DNA from: Haematococcus lacustris | Taxonomy: Eukaryota > Chlorophyta > Chlorophyceae > Chlamydomonadales > Haematococcaceae | DNA: 64,000 bases | Reading direction: 5' to 3' | Assembly: GCA_030144725.1 (NCBI GenBank) | Contig: JASKMD010000008.1 | Coordinates: forward strand, 7,207,153 to 7,271,152 | Shown: positions 22,614-32,916 of the stretch, in pieces | How positions within the stretch are numbered: position 1 is the first letter of the stretch | Layout of the letters: each line of letters opens with the position of its first letter | Notes under the pieces: model-generated | What the model saw: only the letters and a program-made list of their open reading frames with translations | What the model was told of the DNA's origin: nothing | Databases searched by the model: none | Translations under genes and position numbers: made by a program

Positions 22614-24092
22614 TTGAACAAACAGCCTGACCTCACACATACCATTTGTAGCATACTCATTAACGCGTCCATGACACTATGCAACTCAATCATTGGGTTT
22701 GTATGTGACAAGTTATACCGCTTACAAGGTACACATGCTGATGGCTACAGGTGCACGAGGAGCCGACTGAGCTTGGCTTACCACTCCGCCACGTGGCCAC
22801 CACCAACACATCCTAACCCACCACCTCCCAACCTCGTCTACCCCGCCCAGCTCCCAGTAGCCCCTCCTCCCAGCCTGCCATCAGCCTCCTGCCCCCTAAC
22901 TCTCCTTCTCCCCGCCTCCTACCTCTCCCCTACCTCTCCTTCACCCATCTCCCCCCTACCTCTCCTTCACCCATCTCCGTATCCATCACCCCCCATCACC
23001 CTGACCACCGAGCCAAGCCATGGCAAGGTGCTCGTATTGCGAGTGACAGCAGCAGCCACCCCGCAGCACCTGTCAGAAGTCTGGGAGCAGAGGCCCGGTG
23101 GTGGGGCTGGGGCTGGGGCTAGGGCTGGGGCAGCAGCTGGGGCAGCAGCTGGGGCTGGGGCTGGGGCAGCAGATGGGGCTGGGGCTGGGGCTGGGGCTGG
23201 GGCTGGGGCTGGGGCTGGGGCTGGGGCTGGGGCTGGGGCTGGGGCTGGGGCTGGGGCAGGCCGACTCACCACCCAAGTCACTGATGTGTTGGCTATCATC
23301 CCCTTGCCTATTGGCACGGCAGAAGCTCATGTCCAGGTCATCATGCAGGAGCTGCTCCTCCACGGCCTCGACACTGCCTGCATCGCCAGCATCACAGCAG
23401 ACAGTGCAGCTGTGAACATGGGTGAATATGGTGGTGTTGTCACCCGCATGAGCAAGCTCCTGCAGAGCAAGGGGCAGGCTGGCTGCATTCGGGCGCAGCC
23501 CTGCTATAGCCACGGCATACTCAACACCCTGCTGGCTGGGCTGGCTGCATTGGGTGGTGACATCCGCCCAGCCATTGAATCCATTGCCAGCTTGCTGGCC
23601 CAGTATTGGGTGCCGCTCGGCATGGGAGCATGGGGCGCTAAGCCCCAAGTGCCGTGTGACACACGCTGGGCCAGCTACATCAGCTCAACTGTGACCATGC
23701 TGCGCGTCTGGGCGCATGCGAGAGATGCTGTGTCACAGCTGCTTGAGCGGCAGAAGGGTATGTCTCCACCATGGGCTGTCACCCTTAGCCAGCTGCTCCA
23801 AGACAACAGCCTGCTGCTCAGGCTCAGCGTGGTGGCAGTGGTTGGGGAGAGCTTCTTGGTGCCCGAGCTCATGTGGGCCAGATCACAGATCACAGATGCA
23901 GCGCACAAGGTCGGGAGGGTTGTGATTAATGTGGGTGACCATGCGTGCCAACAGCGGCTTGCAGCGGCCCATGCCCTTGCCTTAGCTGCTAAGGCCTTCC
24001 CCTGCATCCAGAATGCAGGATGGTACTTCAAAGCATGTGCAATCCAGCTCCTGAACCCCACAGCCCTCATGCTACACCAAAATAAAGCATGA
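22614..24092 (+). pseudogene. hAT transposase, truncated, with Gly-Ala repeat insert
   Basis: An open frame of 492 codons, but only about the last 300 are transposase-like. Motifs of the hAT RNase-H-like domain are visible: TAEAHVQVIMQELLLHGL, ITADSAAVNM (the D-x-x-x-x-N/M motif), the CYSHGILNTLL equivalent of the C-x-x-H motif, and CDTRWASYISSTVTMLRVW, the typical D-x-RW-x-S motif. The upstream catalytic FDG motif (present in element B) is replaced by a proline/serine-rich stretch joined at GKVLVLRV. A GGGCTG tract encodes a Gly-Ala run of about 50 residues inside the domain. The frame ends at HQNKA; a +1 frame continues HELELELAGELLAAG before stopping. The hATC dimerisation region is missing. 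Not expected to be active. Confidence 0.75.
23104..23258 (+). repeat. GGGCTG tract in element C, longer allele
   Basis: Hexamer run two units (12 bp) longer than its mirror at 45983-46125. This is the only length polymorphism of a simple repeat between the arms. Confidence 0.9.
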
Positions 24093-24321
24093 GTTGGAAT
24101 TGGAGTTGGCTGGCGAGCTTTTGGCGGCGGGGGTCAGGCAGCAATGCATCCCACCGGCTGGCCACCTGCAGCCACCTTGAACACAACCAAGGCACCTCAT
24201 CAGCTGGTGTAGGCAGCTGACAGCACACATGGCAGGCACAAGGCAGTTGACAGCACACAAGGCAGCTACCTGAGCACCATAGGCTGGTACCTTACTGCAA
24301 GGAGCACTCACCTTGCTGTTT

Positions 24322-25590
24322 TCAGGGCCCTTCAATGTAGTGGCCCGGCCTCGCTGGGTCAGGTAGGGCACCGTTCCTGAACTTGTCCAAGGAGGTGACC
24401 CCTGCCTCCGTTAGCACCTTCAACATGCCGGCGTCATGCATCAAGCCGTAGAGGCCCCGGGTGTCGATGAAGATGTGCCGAGCACGGCACTTGCTGGTGG
24501 GAGTGAGGGCATAGGGAGTGGGGGGGCGGGGGGGCCTCGTCGACAGGTTGGTGGGCTGAGACTGCTCCCAAGGCACCATATCCAGCTGCCAGGCTGCCAT
24601 GGCTGCCTCCATCTCTCTGGTGGTGTGCACCGCATGGCGCAGCAGCCGGCCACGGTTTGCAGGATCCTCCACCCAATCATGATCCACCTTCTCACCCTCC
24701 CCAAGCCCCAGTAGGCTCCGCTGCAAAGCCACCTCAGCCTGCATGGCTGCAGTCACCACAACGCCACCCTCCCGCAGTAGCCAGGTGACCTCCAAGCCGC
24801 ACACCATGCGGCGCACGTAGGTGCACTGCCGCTTGGACCAGGCTGGCAGGTGCCCATTAACCAGCCCCCTCACCCCGAATCGGCGCTGGTGCTCGTTGGT
24901 GCCCAGCAGGACCTTGGCCCCGGCCAGGGACACTGACTTCTTGAGCCTGCCAGCGAAGAGCAGGGTGAGCATGTTGCTGAAAGCGGTCTGCAGCTGCTGG
25001 CCGACGTTGTCCACCATGTTGGAATCAGACAGGTTGCGTGGGATAGCTTCGAGGCGGGCGCTAAGGTCGGGGTGCGCGGCCAGCACGGCAGCGACTGCTG
25101 CACTCGGCTGAGTGTTCTCGCCCTCTCCGGGCAGGCCGCGGCACAGCTGCAGGAACAGATTCCTGCAGCTCAGGTTCGGGATGTCTGCTGCGGAGACTGG
25201 GATGTCTGTGTCTGTGTATGACAGTGGCTGGCCTTGCGCGTCAAGCTGGTCGGCTACGTGCAGGGTAAACAAGTCGCGCACGAGGAAGCCCAACAGCAGG
25301 CTGCCAACCACCCCCCGCTCGCTTATGGCCTTCACTCGTGGGCGCACAGCCTTGTCAAGGAAGGCGTCCCAATGCGCTTGCGGGAGGTGGTCGATGAGGT
25401 GTGCTAACTTGGCCTTTCTTGCGTGGAACGTATTGCCCCTGCTGCGGGCAGCACGGGCCTCTCCTGAAGCCTTCCTTTTACGCTGCGCCTCGGTCAAGTC
25501 GGGTTGGCCTGCCTCGTCGCGGTTGAAGTCGGGGTCCTCCGGCACTGCTCTAGGCCCACCCACACCGGTTCGTCTCTTCTTCCTCGCCAT
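24322..25590 (-). CDS. putative Fanzor/TnpB-like protein, N-terminal half
   Basis: The frame is open further upstream, but the first convincing Met is at 25590, giving a basic start MARKKRRTGVGGP and 422 codons. The middle has helix-rich segments (HWDAFLDKAVRPRVKAISER, VVGSLLLGFLVRDLF) and RQCTYVRRMVCGLEVTWLL. The end reads RHIFIDTRGLYGLMHDAGML and stops at GHYIEGP. By memory this resembles the N-terminal (WED/REC-like) half of green-algal Fanzor proteins, eukaryotic relatives of TnpB RNA-guided nucleases. That is inference. The RuvC half with DRDxNAA is absent here; a -1 shift past the stop reads PENSK into a GTGAGT donor, so the true gene was probably spliced and is now broken. It converges tail-to-tail on the element C transposase. 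One residue differs from the mirror copy (N to K at 25033/44208). Confidence 0.5.
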   Translation of the reverse strand: MARKKRRTGVGGPRAVPEDPDFNRDEAGQPDLTEAQRKRKASGEARAARSRGNTFHARKAKLAHLIDHLPQAHWDAFLDKAVRPRVKAISERGVVGSLLLGFLVRDLFTLHVADQLDAQGQPLSYTDTDIPVSAADIPNLSCRNLFLQLCRGLPGEGENTQPSAAVAAVLAAHPDLSARLEAIPRNLSDSNMVDNVGQQLQTAFSNMLTLLFAGRLKKSVSLAGAKVLLGTNEHQRRFGVRGLVNGHLPAWSKRQCTYVRRMVCGLEVTWLLREGGVVVTAAMQAEVALQRSLLGLGEGEKVDHDWVEDPANRGRLLRHAVHTTREMEAAMAAWQLDMVPWEQSQPTNLSTRPPRPPTPYALTPTSKCRARHIFIDTRGLYGLMHDAGMLKVLTEAGVTSLDKFRNGALPDPARPGHYIEGP

Positions 25591-25885
25591 AAACAATAGC
25601 AACGCGAGGCAGCAACATATACTAAGGATTATCGTGTTTGTCACACACATGTACACACATTTTCCCTGCAGTCCTGAATGTGCAATCCAGACACTCCTCT
25701 TAACAGCGACTTTCACCGTTAGTGCCGGCGCGCCATCCAATGATGATAGTGCGGTGTCGATGTGGTGAGCAGCAGCACTGTGCGCAGAAGTCAGTTTGAG
25801 GCGCGCTCACTGACACTTGGAATGCAATGCAGGGCCTAAGCCAGCTCAGCATGCAGGACGCACTCGAAAGCCAATGTGCTTACAG

Positions 25886-28733
25886 GCTGCCGCAGTTGCT
25901 GTCACCACTGATGGTGGCCAAGGCAGCCCAGACCCCCAAACCTACACTCGAATGAGACTGAAAACTAAGGCAGACTGTCGATTGGGTGTCAGCATTTACC
26001 CCGAGTAAGGCACATGCCTACAGTGCACCTTCAAGTGCAACCATGGCAGGGTGCGCTGTCAGGTTGCGCAGCCAGGCTTCTTCATGTCATCCATGCAACC
26101 CCTCATACCACCAGCCTCCTCATCTTGTCAAGCCACACACTTGGCACCTGACCTGCAGATTTGCATACAATGCTGTGGGTGGCGGTGGCTGGGCCCGCGT
26201 GGAGGCTCAGGGCGGCAGCCTGCTGCACGTGACGTTCGACCCGCAGGTGCTCAGCCCAGCCCCAGTCCAGCCCAGCCCAGCTAAGTAGCTCAGCCCCCTC
26301 GTCCCTTACTGGGGCCTCACTGATGTCGGACCACTAGGAAGCACTAGGGACCACTCATAATGGTGTTTTAGGGTTGTGTATAGTGAGGTCAGCCCAGCCC
26401 TAGCTCAGCATATGGCCATATCCGCCATGCTTGCACGACACAGCGCAGCACTTGCATAGCCGACACAGGTCACGTCTGTCGGAGCGGGCAGGGCAGTGGC
26501 CCTTGCAGCCTGATGCGCCTGGTGCTGGCTCCGCGCTACTCACTCACTCACTCTCTCTCATGTCACTCACTCTCGCACCTCTCTGCGGTGCGCCCAGCTG
26601 GCTAAACATCTGATCCTCTTGCCACAGCACCTTGGCTCTCAACCTTGAGCCTTCATTGCAGTCGAACACTAATTGTGGACCACTACCAAATGGTGTTTTG
26701 TTTGTGTGGTGTTCCCATCACATGGCATGCACATGGCTTATACATGGCATACACATGGTCATGGTCGCCTACCACCTACACTATTGCCTGACCGCGAGGG
26801 CTATGATGTAGAGTTGGCATGGAAACCAAAGGGCTACCTGTTGCCACAGCAGTGACTGAATTACACGGCTGGGCCAGCCAGGGCCAGCCAGGGTGCAAGG
26901 CAAGGCGCTGGGCCGGCTGTAATTCCGGCGGGGCGCTGCTGACCTGAAGCATGCAGCCCTGAGCTGCTGCCGCAGGCTGTCATCATCCCGGACCTCAGTT
27001 GGCGTACCGCAAGTCTGTTCAAAGTGCCCATCCCACCGCCCCTGGTGAGCTGGTGCCGCTCCCCCTTAGACTCCCTTGGTCACCCCACCCCACCAGCTGA
27101 CAGCAAACCGGGGCTGCTAGGAGCTTGCCTCACTGGCATAGGTTGCCCACAGCTAGCTGGAACACGGTGCAGTGTGATGTCTTGCGGCTCCCTCACACAC
27201 GGGCCCAGCAGCTGGCTCACTGCTGGATGCCACGCACAGGGCAGCACCAGCTGGGGCTGAACACGAACCAGGCAAAACTGCATGAGAGGGAAGGGGTAGG
27301 GCAGGGGCAGGGGCTCAGAAGCTTGCTGCATCAGCGGCAGGGGTGGATGCAGTCTACTGCTGATTTGCTTGGGACCCTTCCACGTTGCCCTGCAGAACAT
27401 CGCTATCACACCGCTTAAGCTGGAGGTGCGCTGCCTGCTCTGGCCCTCCCCTCTCATTTCCCAGGGGAGCTCCTCTTGCTGCATGTGCTGCACACCACAC
27501 GCGCAGCAGGCCTGGGTTGCGCCCTGCTTGCAGGAAGTTGTGAGCACCACATGACATGACATGCATGCAGCAACACTCCCTGACAATGACTGTAAACCCC
27601 CTGACAACTGTTCCCCTGGCCCGAACACCTAGCACTCACATCGGGTAACCCCTCCTGGCCGCCGCCCCTGTGCCGGCACAAGCTAGGTGCAGCCCTGTGT
27701 CATCGCAGGGCAGTGTGTTGGTACTGCTGATGTCAGGCATCAGCCCTGCAATCCGAATGTCAGGGATCAGCCCTGCAACCCCAGCCCTGCAACCCGGATA
27801 CCCACCCCTGGCATTTCCGCCCCCTTCTTGCACTTCCTGCTGCAAGCTGTTCCTGCACACCTATACGTCCACGTACGTGTAGCTATTTCTGCGTGGTGCT
27901 CCCTACGTGTTGCCAGGCCACATGGCTGCTTGGTTGCGGCTATGGCTGTGTGGCCACTGCAGGGGACAGTGGACTTGGCAACAGGGCAGATGGAGCTGCA
28001 GTTTGATGCAAACTTTGTGTTCTCAGCCGGCCCCCTGTACACCGCACCCCCTCTGGTGGTGCGCACGCTGCTGACCACGGAGGACACTCAGGGCACCTTC
28101 CGCAAGGCCACCGGGCAGCGCATCGTGGGCAGCCTTGTCAAGTGAGTGGCAGCTGGCTAGTCAGTCCATGGTGGACATGTCGGGTTTGGTGGCCATGTCT
28201 GGTCTGGCTAAGCCTGTGGGTGGCGTTCGGGTGGGTGGGTGGTGTTGAGGGGCAGTGCGGGGAGGGAGGGGCAGAGGGTAGGAGTGAGGATGACATTGGC
28301 AGCCCCAATGGGGCCTACACGTACCCTCCCTGGTGAGAGGACAGCATGGGGCTGCACCCAATACTACCCTCCTCCCTTGATGCGTGCCCACCCGTGGGGG
28401 CATCGTCTTTCTTGATGCTTTCCCTCTCAAGGCGTCACACCATAGTCACGGGGTGATCTGAGTCGCCCATGTCCATGTCGATGCAGCTGGGTTCAGCCAC
28501 CAGGCCCGACACTCCAGCTGCTGAGGTCTAGTGAGGATGCGCAGCACGTGCAGCTGGGAGTACAGCAGGCCCATCCTCATGGCCCCATGGTGTGGCACTG
28601 CGGCTGCCCTGCGCCATGCAGGTTGGTGGGCACTGCCACGGTGGACAAGACCGGGGACTTGTTCCTGGACAACTTCCTGCTGTTGCCCACTGACGCCCTG
28701 GCTATCATGTCAGCTGAGTTGGAGTTTGCATGA
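25886..28733 (+). CDS. conserved plastid-type protein, unknown function (left copy)
   Basis: Six exons join in phase: 25886-26004, 26159-26246, 26976-27044, 27396-27425, 27963-28141 and 28622-28733 (TGA). The product includes TRMRLKTKADCRLGVSIYPE, ARVEAQGGSLLHVTFDP, PDLSWRTASLFKVPIPPP, NIAITPLKLEGTVDLATGQ, FDANFVFSAGPLYTAPPLVV and ends DNFLLLPTDALAIMSAELEF. The alternating polar/hydrophobic pattern suggests a beta-rich fold of the kind found in plant and cyanobacterial proteins of unknown function, and I cannot name the family. The first exon opens at an acceptor (25885), so the start codon and any transit peptide lie upstream, where the Fanzor-like and hAT sequences now sit: the gene may be 5'-truncated by them. 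One silent-region substitution (27719) separates it from the mirror copy. Confidence 0.65.
26626..26825 (+). repeat. solo copy of the Fanzor-associated 3' repeat
   Basis: About 200 bp, from CAGCACCTTGGCTCTCAACC to GTTGGCATGGAAA, nearly identical to 56443-56640, where it lies directly 3' of a Fanzor RuvC-end relic. Here it stands alone in an intron. It includes the motif CCACCTACACTATTGCCTGA. Confidence 0.85.
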
Positions 28734-29934
28734 GGGTTTATGCCCCACATGCCTTGACGTGCAGCCCAGGGCCTGTCTGATGATATTGTGATTATGACGT
28801 GCTGCGTGAAAGATTCATATTATAATTGATTGGCTAGGGTAAGATAGACTGAAAAGAGGGCTCAAGGGTGTCGGGCGAGTGTGCCCTACCAGGCAGCCCA
28901 GGGTCATGGTGCGCCGTGGCTAGCGTGAATGAGGGTATGAGGGCGCTCGCTTAGGCCTTCGCGCCTTCCGCTTGTGCAAGGCAACCTGGGTCTGATCAGC
29001 ACAAGCTCTGGACGCCCATCACTGAAGCTACAGATCTGAACCTGTAGGCCCCATGCACGCCATGCCAGGATTGTGGGTGGTAGGTCAGAGCTGGAGCACG
29101 TCCGCTACATTGCCCAAATGTTGTGCTTTACATTGCTGGATGTCGAAACATAGCTCAGCACTGTCCCAACTGCGATGCCAAGAAGGAGAAGGGGGGACTG
29201 TTCCACTAGCACATAGCCAGGCAGCACCAGCGTGGCATGCGCAAGATGGGATGGTCTTGGGCTGTGCTGCTGGGTATGGCACTGCTGAGCGACCCAAAGC
29301 GGCAGGTTGTCAAAGCATGGCGGGAGCTGACTGCCGACAGCGAAGGGAGCCGTACAGTATCAACAAGTCATGATATCATGTCGATGCGCTTTTCATCGAC
29401 CAAGCGATCGCCGATGCCTCCCGCGTCGCCCTGGCTGCCTTGGCAGCCCACCGAAGCAAGTCGGACCGACGCTGTGGGTGGTGGCTGTGCTACCCAATGG
29501 CGTTGTGAAATGCAAGGGCGTGTAGGTGAAGGATTGCGTTTGTCGGCTTGCAATGCCGCACGCCGCCAGGTCGGCTCGAGAGCTGCCCATGTCCAACTTG
29601 GACGTCAGACTGGGACCGGGACCGGGACCGGCAGGGGGTTGGATGGGACCTCTGGCGCCTGCTCTTGCGCGGTGGGGCAGCGACACAATGCTGCCGTGCC
29701 GTTTAGCGCGGATGGTCACGGCAATGATGTGATGCTGAGCTAGATGGTGGAGGTGCGTGGCCAGCACACCAACCAACAACTGTGGTGGTCAGCATGCGTC
29801 CAGTGTCACTGAAGCTACAGATCTGAACCTGGAGGCCTCTTTCACGCCATGCCAGCATTGCTTCTCAAGGCCTCGTTGATTTGTTTCTCTCAAACTTGAA
29901 TAATTTTTTCTCCTCCCTCACTGAGGGGTTGGAT
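28734..29934. other. intergenic, left arm, with a 55-bp direct repeat
   Basis: No gene recognised, although several long frames overlap on both strands at 29237-29779. Two direct copies of a segment starting TCACTGAAGCTACAGATCTG lie at 29020-29074 and 29805-29860, about 785 bp apart, suggesting the remains of another insertion. GTTGGAT at 29928-29934 is E2's target duplication. Confidence 0.45.
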
Positions 29935-31149
29935 TCAGGTGTTCCCAACATGGGGTTGGCAATGTTCATGCAAATACTCTCTCAATTCTGCACCGTTTTC
30001 AATACCATTTATCACATTGAACTCTGCAAAGCAATGCGCGTCATTTGACCATCAGCGCAGGCCATTGGAGTCTTTGCTCGCGTACTGCCACATGTGCCCG
30101 CGAACAAATCACAGCGGCGAGACGGGTATCCTTGGGACGGTGAGCCACATCCCTGTGGCGCCATCTATCTGGCGCAGTGAGCGGGTTGTGCACACATGAA
30201 ATGTCCGGCAAACACCCAACGCGATGCCTGCCGGGCGTGCAAGGCACCTAGACGGGGTGATTGAAACATTGTTTTGCGCTCGCTTCCGCCGAATACACCT
30301 TCTGGGTCGGCGAACACGAAGGTATCACCCGGCTTACACCCCCCCTCCACCACTGTGTCCTCCACTGTGTTGCACCCGCTGCACCCACAGGAAAACGGCC
30401 ACAAAATGTCTGTTCTTGACCCCTTGGCGCATTTATTACAACAAAGCGCACGTTAAACAGCACAGGCCTCTATCAGTTTAACATCTTCAAAGTGACATCA
30501 TGTTCTCCAAGCAGAATCAGGGCCACGAGGCTGTGGGGTGGCAGTTGAGCTATGAAACTTTGCACGCAGGTGGATGGTATGTAGGGGAGTGTAACTCTCA
30601 GAGGAGCCGAGTCCAAACTCGGTCATGGTGTGGAGTTGTGCGACTGACTGCATGGCCCTGGTGCTAAGGGAGTTGGGGGTCACAGACCAAAGTGAGCTTT
30701 TGACATATCTGAGTATGAGCGTGTGTAACAATGTCTTAAAGGAGCTTAACCTAGTAAGTAGCATGCTGTAAGTCCGAATGGTCGAGCTGTGGCATTGCCC
30801 TCAAGGTATGGGGAGGAGGTAGGCTCAGTGCCACATTTCCGCAACCGCTCTCCGATCCGACTGCTGCTGTCGACGCGCATGCTTGTGTAGAGCAGCCTAA
30901 GTGGCGCGCGCGGTCGAAGCGATGACTGCATGCTCCGCAACGGCTCAAATTTAAATCACCAACTTTGATGCTTTGTTGTGCACGGCCCACTGAATGCATG
31001 ATTGTTCTGGATGGGTGAAAGGTAGCTGGCTGTGTTGGCTACATTGTGAGCCATCTAGCATATTATTTGGCACAGTGAGTGCAGAGTTACAGCCGTCCTA
31101 CTACCAGGGGTAGGTTTCCTGTCATTTTCTGACAGTTGGGAACACCCGA
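29935..31149 (+). mobile_element. hAT-type non-autonomous element E2 (left arm, intact)
   Basis: The 1215-bp element begins TCAGGTGTTCCCAAC and ends GTTGGGAACACCCGA, with GTTGGAT on both sides (29928-29934 and 31150-31156). Inverted in orientation and diverged relative to E1, but alignable over its whole length. No transposase. Confidence 0.9.
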
Positions 31150-31282
31150 GTTGGATACTGACCATTGGCCGCCGGAGCTGCCATCCAGCAGCTGGAGATG
31201 TCAGCTCTTTGCCCATGCGTCATGGGATGCTCAGAGATGCTGGTTCCTACACAGCTTTGGTAGTAGAGGATGAAAAGGTTTC

Positions 31283-31362
31283 TGACAGGGACGGGATTTG
31301 AACCCGCGCTCTGTCGAACTAGTACCTGAAACTAGCGCCTTAGACCGCTCGGCCACCCTATC
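31283..31362 (-). tRNA. tRNA-Leu(CAG)
   Basis: 80-nt class II tRNA. Acceptor GATAGGG pairs with CCCTGTC and the discriminator is A. D-arm GCC/GGC, anticodon stem CTAGT/ACTAG with loop TTCAGGT (anticodon CAG), long variable arm with TTCGACAGAGC, and T-arm with the B box GGTTCAAATCC. It differs from the mirror copy only in the variable arm (31313). CCA is not encoded, as expected in eukaryotes. Confidence 0.95.
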
Positions 31363-32147
31363 AGATAGTTGGATGTCGACTTCAAAACAGCATTACAACA
31401 TAGACACATCATCTAAGGTCATGCTACTGACAATACACCAGTGGCAGTCAGTGAGAGGCAAGCAACGGTGATCCACACAACCAAGACCATGATCTGTCAA
31501 CAGCTGCGTGAGACAGTGTCAAGGGTGGCAGGGACAATGGCAGAGGGTCGACAGCATGGTCATGTGGTAGGAGGGAGGGTGGCACATGCAACAACAACAA
31601 CCGCTCTCACCTCTTTGCCATTCCATGGTGGAGTCATGGCGCTGGTGCCACAGGCTAAGGGGCAGACACCAAGGTCGCCCAAGCTGCGAGCCTCCACAAC
31701 GCCTTCACTACAATAGCATGGTAGCTACATCATATGAGGCATCAGCAACACAATGGACTGCCACGCATCGGCAGCAGAGCCAAAGGAGCTAGACTGTTCA
31801 AAGGACTGTTACTCGCTTGTGGTATGTGGGTAGCATTGTTGTAAAATCAATGCTGGCCAATACGTACGGCTATTGCAGAAGCTTGCTGTTGATATTGTTA
31901 CGGTTGTTGCTTGCTGCATATGCTACAGGCAAACCCTCCACTGCTGCACAGCCCCATGAGGCCACCTCTATTGTAAGCCTCGCATGGCCTTTTGCCCACC
32001 TGCCCACCTGCCGCTGCCCCCCCCCCCCCTCCAGAAAGTGGCGAGTGTCCTGCCTGGCCCGCTGCTGCTGCCCACCGCCTGCCACTGCCCGCCTGCCGCT
32101 GCCCGCCCCCCTCCACACTGGCGTGTGTGCTGTTTGGCCCGCTGCAG
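31363..32147. other. tRNA flank and start of palindrome spacer
   Basis: Arm sequence runs to 31826, the unique spacer after it. Frames at 31441-31792 show no family motif. A C-rich stretch (32017-32030) precedes the SppA-like exon. Confidence 0.4.
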
Positions 32148-32254
32148 CTGTGTGAGGGGCTGCGCAAGGCTGCCCTGGACCCCCGAGTGTCAGGCCTGGC
32201 TATTGAGGTTGGGCCGCTGGGGGTGGGCTACGCCAAGCTGCAGGAAATCCGCAG
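32148..32254 (+). pseudogene. orphan exon of SppA-type signal peptide peptidase
   Basis: A single exon between a CAG acceptor and an AG/GTGCGC donor encodes LCEGLRKAALDPRVSGLAIE and VGPLGVGYAKLQEIRR. This matches the segment of plant/cyanobacterial SppA (protease IV), a thylakoid serine peptidase, that precedes the catalytic lysine region. No neighbouring SppA exons are readable: upstream sequence is low-complexity and downstream sequence is occupied by a minus-strand frame. It is either an isolated fragment in the palindrome centre or one exon of a gene whose others were displaced. Confidence 0.6.
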
Positions 32255-32349
32255 GTGCGCCGTGAGACATCCATTTGGGACATTCCCATTCACACTTGCA
32301 TGCTTGCATGCTTGCACAGTGAGCACACAGGCAAGCACCTCCCATACAT

Positions 32350-32916
32350 TCAGCTGTTATCACCGGCAGGCGGCTTGACTATGCCGCTCATGCTACTGCC
32401 ATTGGTCCCTCCTGTAGCCTCTCTTCCCATGCTTCCTTTCTTCCAAGCCTGCACCAAGATACACACATGCTCATGGCTGCCATATGTCAGGGTTTTAGCA
32501 AGCTGCCATCTGCTACACACCATTAAAGCATCCAAGAGTTCTTGTGCCTGTTGTGCTCCCCCTTTCACAACCACGCCGTGCAGCTGCAGCAGTTGTGCGA
32601 GCTCAGCTTTCTCTGAGCCTCCCATCTGCTGCTCAATGTACTGTCGCAGCATAGCCTGCTTGCGCTGCTCCACATCAGGGGCTGGCCCATCGACCTGCAG
32701 CCCAGGGGCCCTGCAACCACCACCTTCGCTCAATGCCATGTCAGCAGTGCTGAGTAGACACGCCTGTTCGTGCAACAGCGCGTACCCGCTAGTGCTTGAG
32801 AATCCCCGCACGCAATGGCGCATTTGATGGATGGCGGGTCGCCAGGGATACATGTTTCCTGCTACCAAACCACCGAGGATGAGCTGTAGCGGATTTGACA
32901 GCCCTTTACTCTGCAA
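32350..32916 (-). CDS. unknown protein exon(s) in palindrome spacer
   Basis: The minus-strand frame follows a CTCAG acceptor at about 32920 and reads LQSKGLSNPLQLILGGLVAG, then MRHCVRGFSSTSGYALLHEQ, then a helical charged segment DVEQRKQAMLRQYIEQQMGG and AELAQLLQLHGVVV, ending near a GTGTGTAG donor at about 32523. One hydrophobic stretch may be a membrane helix, and the ARG/FSST-like region could be a mitochondrial targeting sequence if a start Met is at 32847. The family is not recognised and the start and further exons were not found. Confidence 0.4.
   Translation of the reverse strand: MQSKGLSNPLQLILGGLVAGNMYPWRPAIHQMRHCVRGFSSTSGYALLHEQACLLSTADMALSEGGGCRAPGLQVDGPAPDVEQRKQAMLRQYIEQQMGGSEKAELAQLLQLHGVVVKGGAQQAQELLDALMVCSRWQLAKTLTYGSHEHVCILVQAWKKGSMGREATGGTNGSSMSGIVKPPAGDNS

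Larger units (their letters stand above)
22180..24185 (+). mobile_element. hAT element C (left arm), left end and truncated transposase
   Basis: The left terminus TCAGGCGTTCCCAACATGGG is nearly the same as that of element A. No matching right terminus occurs before the Fanzor-like ORF or anywhere up to E2, so the element is 3'-truncated. The transposase-like homology fades at about 24185 after a frame change. The expected duplication partner of AGCTAAG is therefore absent. Confidence 0.75.
15878..31826 (+). repeat. left arm of giant palindrome (15.9 kb)
   Basis: Every base pairs in reverse complement with the right arm. Position sums are 70662 for 15878-20147, 69229 for 20223 to the GGGCTG tract at 23.1-23.26 kb, 69241 from there to 31025 and 65582 for 31026-31826. 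The last matching base outward is 15878 (pairs with 54784) and inward 31826 (pairs with 33756). The only substitutions I noticed were at 25033/44208, 27719/41522 and 31313/34269, but I did not align every base. Confidence 0.97.

Noticed and set aside
24067..24258. Separate minus-strand protein ending LMLYFGVA
   Set aside because: It is the complement of the hAT transposase tail and its frameshifted continuation, with no independent support.
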